Assembly (NCBI GenBank): GCA_002887195.1
Contig: PJAB01000636.1
Location: 1 to 22,816, forward strand
From: Chrysochromulina parva
Taxonomy: Eukaryota > Haptophyta > Prymnesiales > Chrysochromulinaceae
Reading direction: 5' to 3'
DNA length: 22,816 nucleotides
Part shown: positions 17,172-22,816 of the stretch, piece after piece
Layout: each line of letters begins with the position of its first letter
How positions within the stretch are numbered: the first letter of the stretch is position 1
Program-made: the position numbers and the translations under genes
The notes under the pieces: generated by a model
The model's database searches: none
Seen by the model: the letters and a program-made list of their open reading frames with translations, nothing else
What the model was told of the DNA's origin: nothing

Positions 17172-19416
17172 TCAGCAGCCGGTGCAGCTCGTGCAGGACG
17201 AGAGCACCGACGAGGCCGCCCGAAGAAGCCGGCCCGAGGTCCGAAGCACCGGATCGAGGCCGAGCCCATGCGCCGCCTGGATGGCGAAGTGCAGGCAGCT
17301 CTCAATGGCGAACAACCACAAGTTGATGCAGCCGAAGAGTGCCATCGTGCCGATAAGTGTAGCGTTGGCGAAGAATCCGCGGCGGACGACGGGCTGGAAC
17401 AGCTCGTTGGCGGCGATGTCCCATGCCTTGGGGGAGGCGTACGGACCCTGAAGACGGAAGAAGACGACGTACGCCTGCCCGATGCAGTAGGCGATCAGCA
17501 CGCGCGGCCGCTTGGCGAGCGCGAACACGGAGGGGGCGGCCCCGATCTCGGCAGCGAGCTGGTGCATGTAATTGCCATAATCGACGCCGTAAAGGAGCTT
17601 CTTGCCGAGCAATCCATAGCTGGGCGGATCCACCGCGGGCGTGGTCTTGCCCTTGAGCCGTTGGATCCACCACATCACTTGCATCTCGGCCATGGGCGGT
17701 ATGGCGCCGACGTTGGGACGCACGAAGCCCAGGAAGGAGAGGGTCGGCTCGTCAGGAGAGATGACGAAGTGCTCCGCGGGCAGAGGGTCTTCGGGCCCAC
17801 GCGCGCCCGTGCCGGCGCGCCAGCCGCTCGTGGCCTCTGCCTCCATCAGCGTGGCCACTTCCGCCGACGCCGCGTCCGCCGCCGCCATCTCGGCCTTCTT
17901 CGCCTTGTGGAGGAACGGGAAGGTCTGCCGATAGCCCGTGGCGAAGACGATGACGTCCGTATCGAAAGTACGGCCGTCTTTGAACGTCACAGTCTTGCCG
18001 TTGACCGACGTTGGCGCCGGGAAGGAGAGGATGTCCTTGTCCACCTTCTTCTCATTCCAATCCCAGAGCCACGAGTACCAGCGCGCGGCACGCTTGAGCG
18101 GACGGTTGATGTACGGCAGTGCCGCGGTCGACTTGCAGAGGATATTGTAGCCGCGCTTGACATGGGGCACTCGGCCGGCCCATTGGTTATAGCCGGCGCT
18201 CGAGCCGCCCATGACGAAGAATCCAAACTTGATGAAGACCGTTGTGAAGCGCCACTTGAGGTGGTGCTTGTGGCACCACCAGTGCTCATACGAGTGCTCG
18301 AAGAGGTTCGCCATCAGCGTGTCGAGGGGAACGCCGCCCCAGCCTTCGTGCGGTACGCACAGATTGCCCGTCTTCATCGAGATGGCGGTGGCGTCGCTCA
18401 CCTGGACCGCGCGGTACGCCAGGTCCATCCCCGTTTCGCCGCAGCCGATGATGAGCACCCGCTTGCCCGCGAAGGTAGCGTACCTGCCAATGGAGGCCAT
18501 CAGAGCCACTCAATAGTCAATCAGTGATCATCAAGATGCCATCAGTGGCTAGGAGCGCACCGATCTTAGTACTCAGACGAGTGAAGCACCTCCACGGACG
18601 CAATCAGTGATCATGAAGAGGCCATCAGTGGCTAGGAGCGCACCGGTCTTTGTACTCGGACGAGTGAAGCACCTCCACGCCGCTGAAGGTGTCGAGGCCC
18701 GAGAGGGGCGGCACGTACGGGACCTCGTGCAGGCCCGAGCACACGCACACCGCGTCGAAGGTCCGCGTCGACGCCGCATGCATCCGTGTCGACGCCTCCT
18801 CCCCCACGTGCACGGGATACGCGCCCTGGTCGGCACGCGCCGGGCTCCCTGCGCCGTGCTGTGGGCTCTGCGCCAGGGACGCCGTGGCTTTGGCGACGGC
18901 GGCCTTGCCCTCGCTGGTGACCGGCTCCAGGCGCACCGTGTATCCGACACCGTTCTCGCGGCGCTCGACGGACATGACGCGCGCGCCAAACGTGATCAGC
19001 TTGTATAGGTTGAACTCGCGCGCGTACTTCTTCAGGTACTCGACGTACGCCTTCATGGACAGATGTGATGGGTCGCTGTCGGGCGAGCGCAGGTCGGTGA
19101 AGGCAGTCAGATACTTGGACGACACGAGACCCCCCTCATCGTACGCCTTGGACACGAACGTGCCGCCGATGCAGGGTCCTTTCTCGACAATAGTCACCTC
19201 GTACCCGGCCTCCACGAGGTACTTTGCCGCAACGAGGCCCGATGAGCCAGCGCCGATGACGAGGACGGTGCGGACTTCCGCGACCGGCGCTGCTCCCGAG
19301 GTCTTCGAGGCCTCGAGGCGCGCCCACGGCGTGAAGGCACTCCGGTGAGACGGCGAAGCGGTCATGCTGATGATGGCTCGGCTTGATGAAGCAGGGGTGC
19401 GAACGCGGAAACGCAT
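17172..19416 (-). CDS. Flavin-containing monooxygenase (two exons, membrane-anchored)
   Basis: Exon 1 (19416-18644) and exon 2 (18483-17172) join to give 694 residues. FMOs use FAD, NADPH and O2 to oxygenate soft nucleophiles. Visible: VLVIGAGSSGL (51-61), FAD-binding Rossmann motif; VEKGPCIGGTF (77-87); LHSSEYKDR (250-258), the FMO signature region; GKRVLIIGCGETG (264-276), NADPH-binding; and VIVFATGYRQ (435-444), the ATGY motif. The signature is FxGxxxxH, one residue longer than the usual FxGxxxH. Hydrophobic stretches near 583-600 and 630-660 suggest a C-terminal membrane anchor. A ~45-residue N-terminal extension rich in Arg/Ser may be targeting sequence. ATG 19416 was chosen because the open frame further upstream has only GTG; ATG 19365 is the alternative. 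An Ala-rich insert lies at ~170-210. Without the intron the gene appears wrongly as two proteins. Confidence 0.88.
18484..18643 (-). other. Predicted intron in FMO gene
   Basis: A 160-bp GT-AG intron in transcript sense: donor GACCG|GTGCGC with GT at 18643-18642, acceptor TTGGCAG ending at 18484, and a CTGAT branch-like motif at 18503-18499. It is phase 2 and rebuilds Arg258, joining HSSEYKDR to YATFAGKRVLIIG exactly as FMO homologues require. In-frame stops follow the donor, so retention would truncate the enzyme before its NADPH motif. Confidence 0.85.
18518..18679 (-). repeat. 79-bp tandem duplication across exon 1/intron boundary
   Basis: Segments 18601-18679 and 18518-18596 match over 79 bp with five differences and a 4-bp spacer (GACG). 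The exon-proximal copy (18601-18679) contains the end of exon 1 and the functional donor. The second copy lies wholly in the intron; it repeats the donor but carries TGA in place of the reading through SSEY. Removing one unit would leave a 77-bp intron. Confidence 0.9.
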
Positions 19417-19491
19417 ACTAAAATTGGCAAGTTCGCCACGAAACTTCACCCCCCCCCCCGAAATTCTGAGTTGGCTAGCAGTGTCTGCACT

Positions 19492-20046
19492 CTACGGACT
19501 TGGTGCGGCCGCATCGGTAAACTCGTCGACAGGCACTGCGCACAGGGCGCTCTTGAAGCGCGAGTTGTTCGCGTCGTCATTCTTGTCGATGCGCTGGCTG
19601 AAGACGGCATAGATCACGGTCTCACCCTGCCGATCGACGATGCGCCGGACTTTGAGCGACTTGAACAGAAGACTCTTCGCAACCGAGAACACCTCCTCTC
19701 CATCCAAGCTCTTGCTCGCATCTGCCGATACCACGACTTTACCCTTTTTCGAGCACGTCAGTCCACCCTGCGCAGGATCAGCGAACAGGTTGCCCGAGGC
19801 GAGCTTCTCGGTGACGGGCCGAGAAAAGTCGGAGAGGTACAGTTGTACTCCCGTGACTTTCGGATCATCGAACTCCTCGATGCGCAGCGTGTCCTTGAAG
19901 ACGAGACCGCTCGTAGTGATTTCAGCAACAGTCCGCTTGTTTTCCGCGACGGCAGGCAGCGCCGTCAGCGGGTTCATCGCCGCCGCAGCGATCAACAATG
20001 CAGCGGCGTTGCTCGCAGCTGCCCTATTGACGGGCCCAATCTTCAT
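19492..20046 (-). CDS. CreA-like secreted/plastid protein
   Basis: Encodes 184 residues from ATG 20046. It matches the CreA family, small proteins of unknown biochemical role found in the periplasm of Gram-negative bacteria and in photosynthetic eukaryotes. Family blocks: VFKDTLRIEEFDDPKVTGV (49-67), DPAQGGLTCSKKG (90-102), GEEVFSVAKSLLFKSLKV (116-133), VIYAVFSQR (144-152) and SALCAVPV (166-173). The N-terminus has a basic start, an Ala-rich hydrophobic core and ALPAVAEN near residue 35, a likely AxA cleavage site like a signal or thylakoid-transfer peptide. No longer plastid transit sequence is visible upstream in frame. The gene lies 75 bp upstream of the FMO ATG on the same strand, with a C11 tract (G11 in transcript sense) between. 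The DUF-like function is unknown. Confidence 0.85.
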   Translation of the reverse strand: MKIGPVNRAAASNAAALLIAAAAMNPLTALPAVAENKRTVAEITTSGLVFKDTLRIEEFDDPKVTGVQLYLSDFSRPVTEKLASGNLFADPAQGGLTCSKKGKVVVSADASKSLDGEEVFSVAKSLLFKSLKVRRIVDRQGETVIYAVFSQRIDKNDDANNSRFKSALCAVPVDEFTDAAAPSP

Positions 20047-20107
20047 CGACGCGATTGTCGCGCACGATGACTTCGGGTCCCAGGAGCGATAATGGCGGAG
20101 ATCTCGG

Positions 20108-20125
20108 CGTGTGAACGTTCACACG
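20108..20125. promoter_or_regulatory. 18-bp perfect palindrome upstream of CreA
   Basis: CGTGTGAACGTTCACACG is an exact even palindrome, 61 bp before the CreA ATG and between it and a TATATA motif. Such symmetry fits a dimeric transcription factor site, though position downstream of the TATA could instead place it in the 5' UTR as a hairpin. The binding factor is unknown. Confidence 0.6.
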
Positions 20126-20152
20126 AGACGGCACTGTTTACTGCCCGCTCAG

Positions 20153-20158
20153 TATATA
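20153..20158 (-). promoter_or_regulatory. TATA-like box of CreA gene
   Basis: TATATA lies 106 bp upstream of the CreA ATG within a locally AT-rich segment. Its position suits a start site between about 20120 and 20130. It is the clearest TATA element seen in the window, but no transcript data support it. Confidence 0.4.
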
Positions 20159-20228
20159 CACACCTTAACTGAACATATGAAGACCTCTACATGTACCCCA
20201 CTTCAGAACACACTCTTCGAGTATCTCT

Positions 20229-20250
20229 GTGTCTCATCAGTGTCTCATCA
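20229..20250 (+). repeat. Tandem 11-mer GTGTCTCATCA, two copies
   Basis: Two perfect adjacent copies in the non-coding gap between the glycosyltransferase-like and CreA genes. Likely a small slippage duplication. Confidence 0.75.
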
Positions 20251-20386
20251 GGGGTTGGCGGTTGCATGATCAAAGAGAGTAACTCTTACCCAAGTTTGCA
20301 CACATCCTCATTCCCTGATTTCAAACTGAGTGAACAATTCGTTTATCCCCGCCGTAACATCCGTACTGTACCTCAACTCAATGTCG

Positions 20387-21302
20387 TTAGCGGCACGCCA
20401 TTCCCAGCTCATCGGGATTCCTGCCGTTCCTGCCGTCGGTCGTCTCATTGGTAAAGAGCTCACGCTTGAGGCAGAAGTCCTCCGCAGGCAGTCGCTGGCG
20501 CTCAGCCTCGGTGTGCGGTAACCAATCCTTGGACTTCAGCGGTAGGTGCCGCCAGCTCGTGGCGCCGCCGAAGACGATCACCGCGAGCGCCATGGCCGAG
20601 CAGGGTATGTCTCCTCGCTCGCGGCATTTGGCCATCGTCCAATCAGTACCAGACAGCTCGGCCTCGCTCGTTGCCCTACCGGCCAGGGTGGCGCGTGTCC
20701 ATTCGGCCTCATCGGCGCACGACGCGTACCCGACGGTGGGCGCCAGCAGCGCAGCCGCCGCGTCAGCGCGCAGCGCGACCGCCATCTGATCGTCCCAAAG
20801 GAGCACGCGGCCCCGAATGAGCTGGGCACCCACCCAGCCGCTCGGCGTGACCGGCGGCATACGCCGAAGGAAGACATGGTCTGGGCGCACACGTAGCACG
20901 GTTGCATACTGTTTGAGCCGCCTGCCCTCCTCCCTCTGGATTGCGTAGTAGCACTCGGCGAGTCGCTGTGCGAAGGGAAGCAGGAACCGAAACGGGTTGC
21001 ACGTGCCACGCGGGCAGCGGCCACGCGGCAGAAGGTCGCGCTCGGGTGTGTTCGGCCGGCCATTATGAAGAGGGCCGCTCTGCTCGAGGGAGATCCAAGC
21101 TCGAATTGGGTGGACGAGGAGACGCCGCTTGGGCTGCTGCGTGTCCGTGGCCACAAAGTATTCGTACCCCTCGTGATGCAGCGCGCTCATGAACGCATGC
21201 TGCACGATGGGCTGCAGGAAGGTGCGTAGGCTGCCTGCGATACACACGGCCGTACCGGTCTGGCTGCTGTTCGACAACGCAAAGCTGCTGCTGCTGCTCC
21301 TG

Positions 21303-21353
<51 letters not shown>

Positions 21354-22576
21354 ACCGAGTGCTCGCGCCGGTGCCGCTCGTTCTGCAAGGCGAGGATGCG
21401 ACCCCTCGGCCCCATCGATGGCTGCGGCGGCGTCGAGCCTTCGGGAGCTCCGACGACCTCGTTTAGGGTCCGAAAGCGTCTATGCTGATGGACTTCGAGA
21501 AGCTGATCGAGCTTCAGCCGGCGCGACATCGCGACCTTTCGGGCGAGAGCCTGCTTCATGTGAGGCGGGCGCGCGTACGCGTGGCAGATGAACGCGGACG
21601 GGTCGCGCTCGCACTCGCCCACGTCGCCGATCAGCAGTTGGTCGAGATCTTGGGAGTTGAGCGGATGCCCGAACATGCGCAGAGTCGCCTCGGCGTAGAG
21701 TGTCTGGTTGAGACGCCGCACCTCGTTCTGGTCAATCTTGCCGTCGCAGCACTTTCCGTCGACCCCGGGTTCGTACCCGCTCGTCGTGCGCAGCGCGTAG
21801 TCGTACGCGGCACGGCCGACCTCGCCAGCGCGAAGCATGCGTTTGTGGAAGGCGCTATGCGTGTTCATCACCTGCGCGCCGACGATGTCGATCAGGTGTG
21901 GGTGGCGCTCCTTGAGCTCGTTCAAGCTCGCCTGCTCTCCAAAGATCTCGGGATGCTCCGACTGCTTGGCCTCCCACTCGTTGATCAGAATGCGCGCCTC
22001 TTCTGCATTCTTCATGAACCACACACCGCTGTTGATCATGCACGGATATGGGGCGGAGGAGGATAGCTTGGGTAGACCCACGTCGTGCAGTCCGACCGCG
22101 CACTGAGGCCGAATTTTGCGCGCCTCGCGCGCACAGCATGCATCGCCGTCGCGCGCCCGCCCGCAGCACAGGACGTCACAAGAGTGCCCTCGGCCGAGCG
22201 GGCTGTTGCACGTCGCAATCACCACGGGCTGTGCGGGCGCTGCATCAGTCTCGAGATGGCGACGCAGAGCGTCTGGTGAGCGACTCACGTCGACGACCAC
22301 GGCATCCGCATCCATGTGCATCAACCAGCGGCACTCGTCGCGGCGCAGCATGTGGCGTGCCGCAATCACCTTCTCCCACTGGCGGTCTACCCCTTTCCGA
22401 GCCATGTGTGACCGGAAGAGAGAAAATGAGCTGCCGTGCGCGACAGCCCAATTCGCATTATGCTCCAGCGCAGCGGTGAGCTTGGACGCCTCGTCCACTG
22501 CCGCAGTGAATACGCACAGCCCATTGAACGACGAAGGCGTCGGGCGCCATTGCACGATGTTCGGCACACCCTCCAT
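20387..22576 (-). CDS. Two-domain glycosyltransferase-like protein with poly-Ser linker
   Basis: Encodes 729 residues from ATG 22576. Domain 1 (~15-350) has the layout of GT-A nucleotide-sugar transferases of the galactosyl/mannosyltransferase type (GT34-like): WLMHMDADAVVVD with DAD (89-91) for metal and nucleotide binding, MINSGVWFMKN (180-190), EQASLNEL (214-221) and a late FICHAYARPPHMK block. Inserts include a Cys-rich patch (133-159) and GKCCDGKIDQNE (274-285), a degenerate EF-like loop lacking Asp at positions 1 and 3. A Ser tract (407-432) leads to domain 2 (~442-690), with VCIAGSLRTFLQP (445-457) and YATVLRVRPDHVFLRR (558-573). This resembles a second, less familiar class of glycosyltransferase-like domains. 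No signal peptide or membrane anchor is seen at the N-terminus, so a 5' exon may be missing or the protein may be cytosolic. Donor and acceptor are unknown. Confidence 0.75.
21284..21353. repeat. CTG/CAG trinucleotide microsatellite in coding sequence
   Basis: About 23 GCT-frame triplets, two interrupted as CTC/CTCCTG near 21297-21306. Read on the minus strand as AGC they encode a Ser run between the two domains of the glycosyltransferase-like protein. Length is a multiple of three, so slippage changes linker length without a frameshift. On the plus strand the tract gives a spurious poly-Leu frame. Confidence 0.9.
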
Positions 22577-22816
22577 AGAAAAGTTTGTTTTGTCTCACCG
22601 GACCGTACCTAACGAGGCGGGCGACCATCGGGTGGCTGGAACTCCCCCTTGGCAGGGGGCGGTTCGTTGGCCCCTCCCTACGTGCGGCCCCCACAGGTAT
22701 AACGGCCTATACGGTCCGGGGTTCATCAGTGTGATGACACCCGGTGACCCCTTACCCCCCCCCTCCCGACACATCGAACCCCCCTTTTCCGTAGGGGAAG
22801 TTCGGGAGGTTGTGGA
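22577..22816. other. Non-coding edge upstream of the glycosyltransferase-like gene
   Basis: 240 bp to the window end with no supportable ORF. It contains an inverted repeat CCGGACCGTA (22598-22607) / TACGGTCCGG (22710-22719), a short hairpin TCATCA-gtg-TGATGA (22723-22737) and C-rich runs near 22750-22765. It should include the promoter or 5' UTR of the minus-strand gene. Confidence 0.5.

Larger units (their letters stand above)
20047..20386. other. Intergenic region with CreA promoter elements
   Basis: This 340-bp, relatively AT-rich stretch separates two minus-strand genes. Going away from the CreA start it holds an 18-bp perfect palindrome, a TATATA box and a tandem 11-mer repeat (20229-20250). 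The remainder should be the 3' UTR of the glycosyltransferase-like gene. No ORF is supportable. Confidence 0.55.

Noticed and set aside
17085..18527. 480-codon plus-strand ORF opposite the FMO gene
   Set aside because: No recognisable domain, rich in Arg/Glu/His as expected of a GC-rich shadow; the minus strand encodes clear FMO exon 2.
17172..19449. Two independent FMO fragments or a disrupted pseudogene
   Set aside because: A single phase-2 GT-AG intron rejoins them without loss of conserved residues.
21189..21488. Plus-strand poly-Leu membrane ORF
   Set aside because: It is the other reading of the CTG/CAG microsatellite inside the glycosyltransferase-like gene.
1..22816. Biosynthetic gene cluster or prokaryotic defence/mobile system
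   Set aside because: The three oxygenases are dispersed on both strands with unrelated genes between; there is no core synthase, transposase, integrase, nuclease array or CRISPR-like repeat.

Overview
The window is nuclear DNA of a eukaryote. It is GC-rich, with long monocistronic genes on both strands and strong ATG contexts. Two genes are each split by one canonical GT-AG intron, and the products are typically eukaryotic: a class I HDAC fold, a two-repeat Myb protein, lysosomal-type GH89, a membrane-anchored FMO, and EF-hand/IQ membrane proteins. Proline-rich (SPPP) and poly-Ser tracts, a plastid-type CreA protein and few introns suggest a GC-rich unicellular alga. A haptophyte is my best guess, but this is inference only. 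I saw no tRNA, rRNA, CRISPR array or transposase.

Layout. 2-457 (+): 3' end of a coiled-coil repeat gene. 577-1647 (+): CmcJ/GA4-desaturase-like Fe(II) dioxygenase. 2035-3387 (-): FAD monooxygenase. 3610-5255 (+): HDAC-like gene with an intron at 3699-3820, divergent from the monooxygenase across a 222-bp promoter region. 5256-6033: intergenic, with a decamer repeat, a nested inverted repeat and a 60-bp TTGAC pentamer array. 6034-7893 (+): Myb-like protein. 8210-9679 (+): two EF-hands, two membrane segments and a proline-rich loop. 10034-12682 (+): alpha-N-acetylglucosaminidase. 13294-16776 (-): 1160-residue polytopic protein with EF-hand and IQ motif. 17172-19416 (-): FMO interrupted by an intron that carries a partial tandem duplication. 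19492-20046 (-): CreA-like protein. 20387-22576 (-): two-domain glycosyltransferase-like protein with a poly-Ser linker. 22577-22816: non-coding edge.

The genes do not form an obvious pathway; this looks like an ordinary gene-dense algal region. Three oxidative enzymes (dioxygenase, FAD monooxygenase, FMO) and two carbohydrate-active proteins are present, but nothing in the sequence links them functionally. The most notable points are: (1) the HDAC-like protein keeps the class I scaffold but has lost most zinc-site and catalytic residues, so it is probably a pseudo-deacetylase; (2) a 79-bp tandem duplication copies the FMO splice donor, enlarging the intron and leaving a decoy donor behind a stop codon; (3) there are two unfamiliar calcium-linked membrane protein architectures; (4) a TTGAC pentamer array lies just upstream of the Myb gene.
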